A stretch of DNA of 42,917 nt. Source: Dyella kyungheensis (GTDB lineage: Bacteria; Pseudomonadota; Gammaproteobacteria; Xanthomonadales; Rhodanobacteraceae). Under the pieces are notes generated by a model that saw nothing but the letters and a program-made list of their open reading frames with translations, did no database searches and had not been told where the DNA came from. Made by a program: the position numbers and the translations under genes. Shown here one piece after another: positions 11,972 through 20,905 of this stretch (the first letter of the stretch is position 1; the number at the start of each line of letters is the position of its first letter). The stretch is taken from assembly GCF_016905005.1 (NCBI RefSeq), contig NZ_JADIKC010000015.1:1-42917 (forward strand), written 5' to 3'.

Positions 11972-14179
11972 ATGCTACGCCTTCGTACGCTCGTCATAGC
12001 CACGTCCATTGCTCTGGCCGCCTGTTCGCAGCAATCGAACGAGCAGGCCGCGCCGCCTGCTCCCGCACCTGCCGGCACCGCGCCAGCCAAGGCTTCCACG
12101 GCGGCGCCAGTCGCCGACGTCAGTGCCGTCAACCCGTTCCTCTCGGCCAGCACGCTGCCGTTCCAGGCGCCGCCGTTCGACAAGATCAAGGATGGCGACT
12201 ACCAGCCGGCGCTGGAGGAGGGCATGAAGCAGCATCTGGCGGAGATCAACAAGATCGCCGACAACCCGGATGCCCCCACCTTCGAGAACACCTTCATCCC
12301 GATGGAGAAGTCGGGTGAGCTGCTGTCCCGCGTTCGCCGCGCGTTCTTCGCGGTGACGGGTGCCAATACCAACGATGTGCTGCAGAAGGTGCAGCAGGAC
12401 GAAGCGCCCAAGTTTGCGGAGCATCAGGACGCTATCGTGATGAACGACAAGCTGTTCAAGCGCATCCAGACGATCTACGACCAGCGCGATTCGCTCAAGC
12501 TCGATCCGGAATCCAAGCGCCTGGTCGAAGTGACCTACAAGAACTTCGTGCGCGGCGGCGCAAAACTTTCCGACGCCGACAAGGCCAAGCTCAAGGACCT
12601 CAACAAGGAAGAGTCCGGCCTGCGCACGCAGTTCACCAAGAAGCTGCTGGCTGGCACCAAGGCCGGTGCGCTGGTGGTGGACGACAAGGCCAAGCTCGAT
12701 GGGTTGTCCGATGGCGACATCGCTGCCGCTTCGCAGGCAGCCGCCAGTCGCAAGATGGACGGCAAGTGGGTAATCCCGCTGCAGAACACCACGCAACAGC
12801 CGGCGCTGCAGAACCTCAACGACCGCGCCACGCGCGAGCAGCTGTTCAAGGCGTCGTGGGATCGCGCGGAAAAGAGCGACGACAACGACACGCGCGAGCT
12901 GATTTCCCGCATCGCGCAGATCCGCGCCGAGCAGGCCAAACTGCTGGGCTTCTCCAGCTATGCCGCATGGAAGCTGGAAGACCAGATGGCCAAGACGCCG
13001 GAAGCTGCGATCGGCTTCATGGATAAGCTGGCCCCGGCTGCCACCGCGCGCGCCGAGCAGGAAGCCAAGGACATCCAGGCGGTGATCGACCAGCAGAAGG
13101 GCGGCTTCAAGGTCGAGGCATGGGACTGGGACCATTACTCCGAGCAGGTGCGCAAGGCCAAGTACGATCTGGACGAATCGCAGATCAAGCCGTACTTCGA
13201 GCTGGACAACGTGCTGCAGAACGGCGTGTTCTACGCCGCCAACCAGCTCTACGGCCTGACCTTCAAGGAGCGCAAGGACATTCCCGTCTGGCAGCCTGAC
13301 GTGCGCGTGTTCGAAGTGTTCGACAAGGATGGCTCCTCGCTGGCGCTGTTCTATTGCGATTACTTCAAGCGCGACAACAAGCAGGGTGGCGCATGGATGA
13401 GCAACCTGGTGGCGCAATCCAAACTGATGGGCACCAAGCCGGTGGTGTTCAACGTCGCCAACTTCACCAAGCCGGCACCGGGCCAGCCGGCGCTGCTGTC
13501 CTTCGGCGACGTCATCACCATGTTCCATGAGTTCGGTCATGGCCTGCATGGCATGTTTGCGAACTCCGAGTATCCGAGCCTGTCGGGTTCGGCGACGGCG
13601 CGCGATTTCGTGGAGTTCCCGTCGCAGTTCAACGAGCACTGGGCGACCGATCCGAAGATCTTCGCCAACTACGCGAAGAACTATAAGACCGGCGAACCGA
13701 TGCCGGCCGAACTGGTCGAGAAGCTCAAGAAGGCCAAGACCTTCAACAAGGGCTACGACATGACCGAATTGCTCGGCGCTGCCCTGCTCGACATGAGCTG
13801 GCACAGCCTGTCGGCCGATGCGCCGAAGCAGGATCCGGACAAGTTCGAGATGGATGCGCTCACCAAGGCGAAGATCAACCTCAGCTACGTGCCGCCGCGC
13901 TACCGCTCCAGCTACTTCCAGCACATCTGGGGCAACGGATACGCCGCTGGCTACTACGCCTACCTGTGGACGGAAATGCTGGCCGACGACGCCTTCCAGG
14001 GCTTCGTCGACAAGGGCGGCCTGACCCGCGAGAACGGCGACCGCTTCCGCGCGATGATTCTCTCGCAGGGCAACACGCAGGATCTGGCCACGATGTACAA
14101 GAACTGGCGCGGCAAGGACCCGAGCATCGAGCCGATGCTGCTCAATCGTGGCCTGAAGGAAGCGCCGCAAAAGAAGTAA
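11972..14179 (+). CDS. dcp: peptidyl-dipeptidase Dcp, M3 family lipoprotein
   Basis: 735 residues. M3 (thimet oligopeptidase-like) zinc peptidases of this type release C-terminal dipeptides. The zinc site HEFGH is at residues 519-523, and Glu548 in ARDFVEFPSQ is the expected third ligand. Downstream SYVPPRYRSSYFQHIWGNGYAAGYYAYLW is the conserved substrate-binding Tyr/Gly region of Dcp. A signal peptide ends in a lipobox, IALAAC at about residues 12-17, so the enzyme is exported and lipidated, unlike cytoplasmic E. coli Dcp. The frame is open further upstream (11885) through the decayed hairpin, but ATG 11972 gives the correct signal. A terminator follows. Confidence 0.9.
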   Translation: MLRLRTLVIATSIALAACSQQSNEQAAPPAPAPAGTAPAKASTAAPVADVSAVNPFLSASTLPFQAPPFDKIKDGDYQPALEEGMKQHLAEINKIADNPDAPTFENTFIPMEKSGELLSRVRRAFFAVTGANTNDVLQKVQQDEAPKFAEHQDAIVMNDKLFKRIQTIYDQRDSLKLDPESKRLVEVTYKNFVRGGAKLSDADKAKLKDLNKEESGLRTQFTKKLLAGTKAGALVVDDKAKLDGLSDGDIAAASQAAASRKMDGKWVIPLQNTTQQPALQNLNDRATREQLFKASWDRAEKSDDNDTRELISRIAQIRAEQAKLLGFSSYAAWKLEDQMAKTPEAAIGFMDKLAPAATARAEQEAKDIQAVIDQQKGGFKVEAWDWDHYSEQVRKAKYDLDESQIKPYFELDNVLQNGVFYAANQLYGLTFKERKDIPVWQPDVRVFEVFDKDGSSLALFYCDYFKRDNKQGGAWMSNLVAQSKLMGTKPVVFNVANFTKPAPGQPALLSFGDVITMFHEFGHGLHGMFANSEYPSLSGSATARDFVEFPSQFNEHWATDPKIFANYAKNYKTGEPMPAELVEKLKKAKTFNKGYDMTELLGAALLDMSWHSLSADAPKQDPDKFEMDALTKAKINLSYVPPRYRSSYFQHIWGNGYAAGYYAYLWTEMLADDAFQGFVDKGGLTRENGDRFRAMILSQGNTQDLATMYKNWRGKDPSIEPMLLNRGLKEAPQKK

Positions 14180-14202
14180 TGACTTATTGGTGTTGGAACA
14201 GG

Positions 14203-14233
14203 AAGGGGTCGGCTACGCCGGCCCTTTCTTTTT
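14203..14233 (+). terminator. intrinsic terminator after dcp
   Basis: Stem AAGGGGTCGGC / GCCGGCCCTTT (14203-14213 and 14217-14227) with loop TAC, followed by CTTTTT. Eleven base pairs including two G-U pairs; it lies 24 bases after the dcp stop. Confidence 0.85.
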
Positions 14234-14528
14234 GGACGGCCATCGTTCACGACTTGCCGGCCAGATGCGCCCCTGGTGATCGTGGTACGAGGGCGCAGAC
14301 CCGGGTTGGCCTCCGACCCCAGCCAAGCCGCATGGAAATGCCAAGACGGCCATCCACGGAAGGGGATTACCGGATGGATGGACGTACAGCCCTGGCCGCG
14401 TTGAAGGTCAGGGCTTAGCCCGGACCCATCCCGCCGGATTGCGCAGTGAATGGAGGAGTCCGACAATCTTTGCCGGCAGGCCATCGAAGCGGCCCGTGAT
14501 TGGAACTCACCACAGGGAGTGTCTCACC

Positions 14529-14972
14529 ATGCATCGTCGTGCAAAGGGTCTACTCGTTTCGTCTCTTGTTGTCGCTGGCGGAGCCATGGCTCAGCCTGCT
14601 CCTGCGATGTCAGCGGTGGGCGCAACGACGCCAATCACAACCATCAGCGTGACGTTCGTCCGGGACGGCAAGACGGTGAACCAGACAGCGCTGTCGGTCC
14701 CTGATGATCAGCCCTCGGAATACGTCTCGACAGATGCCGTCGACGGCGGCCATGGCACCTTCCGAGTGCGCGTCGCGATGAGGCAGATTTGCAAGGACCC
14801 CAAACAGGTGCATGTCGAGCTGTCGACGGAAGCGGTCGCTCCCCAAGCTCCTGGTGATGTATCCAGCAATGCATGGTCTGGGTGTATGGAGCTTCCTGTC
14901 GATCAAACCAGGACGATTCGACTGGGCCGACTGTGGAAAGTGCAGTTCTTGAAAGGCGTCGAGCGTTCCTGA
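14529..14972 (+). CDS. secreted hypothetical protein, 147 aa
   Basis: ATG 14529 has AGGGAG nine bases upstream. The signal peptide MHRRAKGLLVSSLVVAGGAMAQ is followed by a Pro/Ala-rich linker and a beta-rich domain (ITTISVTFVRDGKTVNQTALSVPDD, then GHGTFRVRVAMRQIC). Two cysteines (MRQICKDP and WSGCMELP) may form a disulfide. No family recognised. It is followed 33 bases later by a small membrane protein, with which it may be co-transcribed. Confidence 0.65.
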   Translation: MHRRAKGLLVSSLVVAGGAMAQPAPAMSAVGATTPITTISVTFVRDGKTVNQTALSVPDDQPSEYVSTDAVDGGHGTFRVRVAMRQICKDPKQVHVELSTEAVAPQAPGDVSSNAWSGCMELPVDQTRTIRLGRLWKVQFLKGVERS

Positions 14973-15005
14973 GGGAAACATGCCGCTCCCCATCAAGGAG
15001 GACTC

Positions 15006-15305
15006 ATGAGCTGGGTACGCACATTTGAAGACGTGCTCGTCGGCATTGCGCTGTTGAACCTCACCATTTCCGTGGTGATAGTCAGAAGCGAAAGCCTTAC
15101 GGTGCCTCAAAAGCTCGCTCAAGTCCTGATCGTGTGGCTTATCCCTCCACTGGGAGGAATGCTCATCGGTATGTTCATGTGGACGCAGAGAGGGAGGGCA
15201 CCCGCCACCGGGTACAGACCCATTCCTCACGAGTCAACACGCCACATTGAAGAAGCGGTCAATCACGCGGCACCTCCTGCCTGGTACCCAGACAATAGCT
15301 CCTGA
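15006..15305 (+). CDS. small membrane protein, 99 aa
   Basis: A strong SD AAGGAGG lies just before ATG 15006. Two hydrophobic segments (VLVGIALLNLTISVVIV and LAQVLIVWLIPPLGGMLIGMF) are followed by a soluble tail. The second segment with its IPPLGG turn is like small phospholipase-D N-terminal or DUF-type membrane hairpins, but this is too weak to assign. It lies close behind the secreted protein at 14529. Confidence 0.6.
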   Translation: MSWVRTFEDVLVGIALLNLTISVVIVRSESLTVPQKLAQVLIVWLIPPLGGMLIGMFMWTQRGRAPATGYRPIPHESTRHIEEAVNHAAPPAWYPDNSS

Positions 15306-15616
15306 AAGCACAAGACGATAAAGATGCCTTAGGGCGGTCCTGGCGCGAAGCGGAGATTTGCCATGCCTGGCTGTTTGAGAACGCTCGTGGTCTCAAGAAC
15401 CTCATTCGATGGCAACGGTGGCGAAGCTGAGCTAGCGGCCTCACCCTCCGCGTAGATTCTGCGGAGTACGCCGCGGTTTTCCACTTCTCAACCGCGTTTG
15501 CCGGAACGCGCGGCGCCCATGCGAACGATCAAGTTTGGCCGAAACGTTGGATCGACCGAGCCGCCGGCATCAAGCCGGCGGACAGGCATTTGCACGAACG
15601 GGCAGGGGATGGCGAC
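15306..15616. other. intergenic region between convergent genes
   Basis: No supported gene. It contains two small hairpins: CTCCGC/GCGGAG around 15449-15470, and the perfect CCGCCGGC-ATCAA-GCCGGCGG at 15561-15581, which probably ends transcription from one or both sides. Confidence 0.4.
15561..15581. terminator. GC-rich hairpin between convergent genes
   Basis: Perfect 8-bp stem with a 5-base loop, 35 bases beyond the stop of the minus-strand AIM24 gene. No T-run is present, so it is only a possible terminator. Confidence 0.35.
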
Positions 15617-16387
15617 TCAGTTGTCGTCGCCACTCAGCAGTGAGCCCACGATGCCGCCGAGCAACGCGCCACCTACGGTCGCTCGACCGCCGCCGCCTTC
15701 GTTGCTCGGCATGTATTCGGCAATCTGATGTGCCAGTCGCGAGATCGGCAGCGTCTGCAGCCATACCGTGCCGGGGCCGGTCAGCGAGGCGAGGAAGATG
15801 CCGTCGCCGCCGAAGATGGCGTTCTTGATGCCGGGCACGGTGGTGATCTGAAAACTCACCGAAGCCTGGAATGCACCGACGTGCCCCGGGTGCACGCGCA
15901 GGGTTTCGCCAGGTGCCAGATCCTTGCGGATCAGTTCGCCGGAGAGTTCGAGCCACGCCGTGCCCGAGCCGCCCAGCTTCTGCAGCACGAAACCGCTGCC
16001 GCCGAAGATGCCGGCTCCCAGCGACTGCTGAAAACCCACGCCGATGGTGACCTGCGGCGTGGCACACAGGAAGCCGTGCCGATGCACCAGGTATTCGTTA
16101 CCCGGGCTCACCGACACCGGCACGATATGGCCCGGCACCTTGGTGGCGAATGCCACTTCGCCACGCGATTGCACGGCGCGGTATTCGGTCATGAACAGAC
16201 TGCCGCCGCTGACCACGCGCTTGAACACACCGAACAAACCGCCGCCGCCGCCCATCTGGGTGTGCGTGGTCATCTGGATCGATGAGGTCATCCACGACAG
16301 CTCGCCGCTTTCGGCGAAGACGCTGTCATTGGGATCGAGCTGTACTTCCAGCACGGGCATCACCGTGCCCTGGATGCGTGTCTGCAT
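15617..16387 (-). CDS. AIM24 family protein (TIGR00266 type)
   Basis: 256 residues with the AIM24 layout. The opening segment VLEVQLDPNDSVFAESGELSWMTSSIQMTT is followed by a glycine loop (GGGGGLFG), FKRVVSGGSLFMTEYRA, then FATKVPGHIVPVSV. Repeated glycine-rich strands follow (GSGFVLQKLGGSGTAWLELSG). The C-terminal RATVGGALLGGIVGSLLSGDDN carries a small hydrophobic stretch. AIM24 proteins form a beta-sandwich related to the TRAP-like fold; the mitochondrial member shapes inner membrane architecture, while the bacterial role is undefined. Length matches the family. Confidence 0.85.
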   Translation of the reverse strand: MQTRIQGTVMPVLEVQLDPNDSVFAESGELSWMTSSIQMTTHTQMGGGGGLFGVFKRVVSGGSLFMTEYRAVQSRGEVAFATKVPGHIVPVSVSPGNEYLVHRHGFLCATPQVTIGVGFQQSLGAGIFGGSGFVLQKLGGSGTAWLELSGELIRKDLAPGETLRVHPGHVGAFQASVSFQITTVPGIKNAIFGGDGIFLASLTGPGTVWLQTLPISRLAHQIAEYMPSNEGGGGRATVGGALLGGIVGSLLSGDDN

Positions 16388-16522
16388 GGGTGTTCTCTTG
16401 AGAGTGGATGATCGCCGTTGCGTTTTCGAAAGAACGTGCGAATCTGTGTTGGCAAGCGAGCGCGTGCAGATTACACGCCCTGATGCTTGCAGCGCATCGG
16501 CGCCTGCCGAAGGTCATGTGGT

Positions 16523-17968
16523 TCAGTGCTTGCGGTCCAACGCCTGATGCGGCGGTGCCTGGGAGCGGGCGGCCTGCTCGAGCAAGGCATCCAGGTCGGC
16601 GCGCCGCAGGAGCCGGCCATCGAGCACGACGGCACGAATGCGACGCGTATTGCCGATGTCCTTGCTGGGGTCGGCATCCAGCAGCACGAGATCGGCGCGT
16701 TTGCCCACGGCCAACGAGCCGCTGGTATCTGCGATGCCCAGGAATCGGGCAGGTTCCAGCGTGGCAGAGCGCAACACGTCGAACGGGGTGAGGCCTGCCT
16801 CGACCAGCAACTGCAATTCTTCGAGAAGCGCGAAGCCCGGATAGACGCCTGGCATGGGAGCGTCGGTGCCTGCCATCACGGTCACGCCCGCCTGGTGCAT
16901 GGCCGAGACGATCTGGCGGGCAATCGGCCAGCGCTGCTTGGCCAGCGCCGCATCCTTCGCGGTGTAACCGGCGAGGAATCGTTCCCAGCGAGTGCGTTCA
17001 TCGGCACGGAGGTATCGCCAGCGCGGATCGGCACCCGGGTTGGCGCCATTCCCCAACGTGTCTTCGTCGGCGAGTACCAGCGTGGGCACCTGCACCTGGC
17101 CGGTGAGGGCTAGCTGCCTGGACACGCGACGGCAGGTGCTCATGTCGAATGCGTTGAGCGTGCGCGCTTCCTGTTCCTCGCTACGCGCGGTCAAGGCGTC
17201 ACCATCGAGGCCTTCGCGTTCGGCGAGCAGCGTTGCTTCGATCGTGGAACAAGCCTCATAGGCCTGCATCAAATGTTCGTCGCTGCGTTGCCCGGCCTTG
17301 GCGGCTTCAAGCAACGGCACGCCGGCCGGAACATGGCCCACCACGGGAAGCGAGCGCGATTGTGCCGCCGTGAGAATCGCGCGCCAATGCGACACGGGGA
17401 CGTCCGAAAACACCTTGATGAATTCGGCGCCCGCATCTGCGGCGGCATCGACCTGGCGGGTCGCGTCCTCTGGCGATTTGCCGTGCACGGCGATGCCGTC
17501 GGCGAGGATGCGAGGGGCGATGAGTTCGCCATCGCCGACGGCCTTGCGCCAGCGGTCGACCAGCAGCATGGTCGCCGCGTCCGCGCGCATGTCGCGCACG
17601 CCAAGCACGCCGTTGGCCACGTACATCGGGAACGACCAGTCATTCGGCGGCCGTCGCGAGGAGAGATTGAACAGGTGCACATGCATGTCCACCAGGCCGG
17701 GCATCAGGAATCGGCCGCGCCCGTCGACGCGCTGCGCCGATGCGGAAATGGCCGCATCGCGCGGCATGCGTATCGCGACGATGCGCCCGTCGTCGACCAG
17801 TACCGTACGCGGTCCCAGCAATCGCCCCTGTTCGACATCGACGATGGTGACGTCGGTGATGGCGATGGAAGGGCGCGGGTGAGCCGGTGCTGCTTGCGAG
17901 ACGAACGTCCACGCCAGCAAGACGGCCCCCACGCACGGGGCCAATGATCGGACGGCATTCACACGCAT
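16523..17968 (-). CDS. secreted amidohydrolase family protein
   Basis: 481 residues. A signal peptide (residues 1-27, ending VSQAAPA) precedes an amidohydrolase. It has a beta-sandwich start (ITDVTIVDVEQGRLLGPRTV), the metal motif H96-V-H98 in PGLVDMHVHLF, and a Lys in EFIKVFSD that fits the carbamylated lysine. It also has His in VVGHVPAG and DEHLMQ, and the catalytic Asp in MAGTDAPMPG. The closing GSLAVGKRADLVLLDADP is the usual C-terminal sandwich strand. Export and overall shape resemble the imidazolonepropionase-like / Xaa-Pro peptidase-type group of the superfamily. Substrate unknown; peptides or amides are likely. Confidence 0.85.
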   Translation of the reverse strand: MRVNAVRSLAPCVGAVLLAWTFVSQAAPAHPRPSIAITDVTIVDVEQGRLLGPRTVLVDDGRIVAIRMPRDAAISASAQRVDGRGRFLMPGLVDMHVHLFNLSSRRPPNDWSFPMYVANGVLGVRDMRADAATMLLVDRWRKAVGDGELIAPRILADGIAVHGKSPEDATRQVDAAADAGAEFIKVFSDVPVSHWRAILTAAQSRSLPVVGHVPAGVPLLEAAKAGQRSDEHLMQAYEACSTIEATLLAEREGLDGDALTARSEEQEARTLNAFDMSTCRRVSRQLALTGQVQVPTLVLADEDTLGNGANPGADPRWRYLRADERTRWERFLAGYTAKDAALAKQRWPIARQIVSAMHQAGVTVMAGTDAPMPGVYPGFALLEELQLLVEAGLTPFDVLRSATLEPARFLGIADTSGSLAVGKRADLVLLDADPSKDIGNTRRIRAVVLDGRLLRRADLDALLEQAARSQAPPHQALDRKH

Positions 17969-18341
17969 GGTTAGGCCCCGGCTCGCAGAGTTAACCTACC
18001 GTAGCGGCTCGGGCAGGCGAATAGAACATCGGCAGGGCATTCCGAACCATTTCCCATTGGGTGCTCGAATCGCGCTGTCGGCGCCCCGAGAATGCGGTCT
18101 CAAGCGCAGTCGACGCTGAATCGGCTGCACAGCCAAGTAGGTCAGTGAGCAAGGTCATGCATGGTGGCGAGTTCAGCGGCATGGCGCACGGCGTTGCGAT
18201 AGGTGGCGATCGTGGGATCTATCCCGATGACGCGATACGGGATCGCAGGGCTTAGACCGGTGCCCTCATAGTTCCGGCCGCTTGGATCGCGGTAGATCAG
18301 AGGATTGGAGTGCTAGACCTAGGAAGGCTACCCTGTGCGCC
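17969..18341. other. 373 bp without a supported gene
   Basis: Only short frames are open, on both strands (for example 17991-18182 minus), none with an SD or family resemblance. It separates the amidohydrolase promoter from the end of the small membrane protein gene. Confidence 0.4.
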
Positions 18342-18617
18342 TTATACGGAAGATCGATCCTTTCCCCATTTCAGGCGAACGCCTCCCTGCAAAACGATCA
18401 ACGCAATGATTCCCACGGGCCAATAGGACATCAGGCCGTCCCACTGGGAGAAGGCGCGAAAGTCTTGCTCGGTGTGCGGTTGCCCCTGCTTGCCGCAGTA
18501 TCCATGCTCGGCGCATGGATGTATGGGGCTGTCAGGAAAACGAACCAGGCCATAGACAAAAATGCAGGCCATGGTCGCGCCGAGCAACCAGGTGGCTACC
18601 TTTCTAAGCGTTCCCAT
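18342..18617 (-). CDS. small membrane protein, 91 aa
   Basis: Two hydrophobic helices (VATWLLGATMACIFVYGLV and YWPVGIIALIVLQGGVRL) enclose a loop with two cysteines (HPCAEHGYCGK) likely exposed to the periplasm. ATG at 18617 is preceded by GAGGGA a few bases upstream; the frame is open 30 codons further, but those residues look random. No family recognised. It follows the GumN-type gene, on the same strand. Confidence 0.55.
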   Translation of the reverse strand: MGTLRKVATWLLGATMACIFVYGLVRFPDSPIHPCAEHGYCGKQGQPHTEQDFRAFSQWDGLMSYWPVGIIALIVLQGGVRLKWGKDRSSV

Positions 18618-18710
18618 ACGTCCCTCAGTGTGTGTCCGTGCCACGTCGAAAGCGGGCATGAACGTACGCGCCATGAAGCATGAATGCTTTCCCGGCAAAT
18701 ATCGCACGAA

Positions 18711-19751
18711 CTATGGATTGGGTGCTTGCACGATGCAGCCGTCGGCTTGAAGCGAACTCATGTAACCGTCAGGCGCAAGCAGTTCATGCATCGGCAATAC
18801 CGCAAAGGTTTGCGTGTTCTTGTCCAGCGCATGCTCGGCGCTGTCGATCCAGCTCTTCCTTACCCGGCTCTCGATGTCGTTGACGCCGAGCGCCATGACA
18901 AAGGGCGAAGTATCCAGCGTGGATATGCATGAATCCTGTTGCACGTTCGACAGGATGGATCGCAGCGTATCGATATCCCCGGTTGCCCACGCATTTGCAC
19001 GTGCCGTCGTCTGGGCGAGTCCCTGATCCAACGCATCCATCACCTGGCTCAGGCAGTGCTGATCGTCCATCGACTTGTCGTTCAATGAGCGGACCGCTTC
19101 GCGCGGATCCTTCAGCAACAGTCGATACGAAGTGCTCACGCTGGTGACTTCGTGGCGGGACGCGGTCTTGTAAACGATGTTTTCCAGGTCGTAATCGTCG
19201 ACCAGGCCGTAATGCTTGAGGGCGGCTTCATAAAGTTCACGCCCGGCCAGAATGGGGCGCATGTGATCCACGCGGCGATTCTCGCCAAGATATCTAGCCT
19301 TCAGCACGGTCCAGTGTTGGTAGAGATCCGGCGTCAGCACGTCCTGCAGGCTCCGCTGATTGGGGTTTTTTTCCAGCTCACGGGGCGAGGGCATCATCGA
19401 GCTGCGATAGAAACTGGTCCGCACGCCAATCTCCAGGCTCGGCAACTTCAAAAGCGCTTGCGAAGCGGCAATTTGGCGTTCGACGTCGGCGGACTTCCAC
19501 TGCATGTTTTTTGGCACGGGCGAGGTGAGGCCGAGCACCCACATGACATGATTTCCCCTGCTCACCTTCCACAGGGCGGGTCCAGGCAAGACACCGGTCA
19601 CTACCACTGGCGCGAGCGTTGGTACCGGTGGCACCGACTGCGCGTACGCCATGCAATCCAGGCAGGCTAGCAAAACCGTGGCGCGTGGAAGACCGAGGCG
19701 GAGTCGCCTTCGATTCGTCTGCCAAAAGAAGCGAAGTTGCCTGAGCCGCAT
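18711..19751 (-). CDS. TraB/GumN family protein
   Basis: 346 residues. After a basic N-terminus and a hydrophobic export segment (ATVLLACLDCMAYAQ) comes the TraB/PrgY/GumN opening PALWKVSRGNHVMWVLGLTSPVP. In that family 'pflw.v...g..vyllGt.H.' carries a catalytic-looking GxxH; here the His is replaced, since GLTSPVP has Ser in place of His. The family has a metallopeptidase-like (Tiki/EreA-type) fold. GumN-like proteins are common and multi-copy in Xanthomonadales. The lack of the usual His suggests altered or lost activity. Confidence 0.75.
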   Translation of the reverse strand: MRLRQLRFFWQTNRRRLRLGLPRATVLLACLDCMAYAQSVPPVPTLAPVVVTGVLPGPALWKVSRGNHVMWVLGLTSPVPKNMQWKSADVERQIAASQALLKLPSLEIGVRTSFYRSSMMPSPRELEKNPNQRSLQDVLTPDLYQHWTVLKARYLGENRRVDHMRPILAGRELYEAALKHYGLVDDYDLENIVYKTASRHEVTSVSTSYRLLLKDPREAVRSLNDKSMDDQHCLSQVMDALDQGLAQTTARANAWATGDIDTLRSILSNVQQDSCISTLDTSPFVMALGVNDIESRVRKSWIDSAEHALDKNTQTFAVLPMHELLAPDGYMSSLQADGCIVQAPNP

Positions 19752-19878
19752 GGCAATTCCTCAGCACGAACGCCTTTGCCCGCCACTATACGTATAAACC
19801 GGAGCTACGCCTTCATCTGTGTCTGCCAAGGATCGAGACGGACCTCAGCGAACAGCCGGCGAAATATCATGAGGGCAT

Positions 19879-19902
19879 GCTAGAGAGGATTGCCTCTCTA
19901 GC
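19879..19902. terminator. perfect 10-bp hairpin between co-directional genes
   Basis: GCTAGAGAGG, loop ATTG, CCTCTCTAGC. It lies about 140 bases after the stop of the minus-strand lipoprotein gene. No T-run on either strand, so it may be a processing or regulatory hairpin rather than a terminator. The rest of 19752-20040 shows no gene. Confidence 0.35.
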
Positions 19903-20040
19903 GCGCTACCGCCTGTTTGCTGGAGCCACCCATGATGGCGGAGATAAACAAGGCATCGCCCGGTTCTCCGGCGAACTCGGCCTCTGGATCTTTCAAGGTT
20001 GCTATCGACGGCTCGGAGCCACGCTGGGTCGGCTTTGCTG

Positions 20041-20730
20041 TCAGATGGATGCCGCTTGCTGACCAACGGACGCTCGTTTGAGCACTTCCATCCGGGACGG
20101 TGCAGGACTCTTGCCATGCGACATCACGTAGGGACCGAGCATGTCGAGGATGGCCTTGGCATTGAGGGCCGATTTGACATTCTCGGGCAGCGGCACGTGG
20201 TACATGGTGACGATGCCGTGCGCCGACCACTCAGTCATGGTGACCGTGCCGCCCGGTATATACATCGTGTGTACGACAACCGTGCCGCCCGCATGCACGG
20301 GAATGAGCCTGCCACCTTCATCGCCGTCGTAGGCGGTGGGCGAGTGGCCGCTCGGCGGCGTGTTCGAAGCACCGGGCGGTTGTTGGTAGAACGGCTTATA
20401 GGGTTGAACGCCCTGCGGCTGCCACGGATAGGAGCCCGTCGGGCGTCCCGTCTGCAGCTTCACAAGGGTAAAGGCTTCGTAGCCCGTCTCGTGCGTGAGT
20501 TCGGCGCATCGATACATCCAGTAATACCAGACCATGTCCTGGGTGGTCTGTCGATTGCCGTAGAACACGACGTTGTACGTGTCCACGTCAACCTTGAACT
20601 CGTCATAGCCCCCGTTCTTTGCCCACTTCTGATAAGGGGTGGGTCCCACGCAACCCGAAAGCGTGGCGATCAGGCACGCAAGCGCACATAGGCTCAACCA
20701 GTATTTCCAGCGTTTGATAGGCACAGTCAT
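20041..20730 (-). CDS. CC0125/CC1285-like lipoprotein
   Basis: 229 residues. A lipoprotein signal ends in LSGC at about residues 24-27 (ACLIATLSGCVGPTPYQ). The following segments TPYQKWAKNGGYDEFKVDVDTYNVVFYGN and YRCAELTHETGYEAFTLV match the CC0125/CC1285 lipoprotein family (TPYQ, then GGY.e, then V.F.GN, then Y.R.AELT...G...F.l). A Pro/Gln-rich linker (QPYKPFYQQPPGASNTPP) separates a second, less typical domain. Role unknown; it is an envelope protein and may work with the neighbouring lipoprotein gene. Confidence 0.75.
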   Translation of the reverse strand: MTVPIKRWKYWLSLCALACLIATLSGCVGPTPYQKWAKNGGYDEFKVDVDTYNVVFYGNRQTTQDMVWYYWMYRCAELTHETGYEAFTLVKLQTGRPTGSYPWQPQGVQPYKPFYQQPPGASNTPPSGHSPTAYDGDEGGRLIPVHAGGTVVVHTMYIPGGTVTMTEWSAHGIVTMYHVPLPENVKSALNAKAILDMLGPYVMSHGKSPAPSRMEVLKRASVGQQAASI

Positions 20731-20905
20731 TTTCCCGGCAAAAGATGTAACGATTCGCCCGTCGTGGGCTTCGCGATATGCCCGTACTCACCACGGGGCG
20801 CCATTCGCACATGGCTTTGCCATGGAGGCAGCGAAGCCATGCACGTCCGCGCCTGTGGTGTCGGGCAACCAAGGCGCGACAGGCTCGCACCTTGCTCCGC
20901 TTTGG

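Noticed and set aside
11975-14170. 731-aa minus-strand open frame opposite the M3 peptidase
   Set aside because: Antisense of a strongly conserved gene with a clear zinc motif; the reverse frame is Leu/Arg/Gln/His-rich without a recognisable domain.
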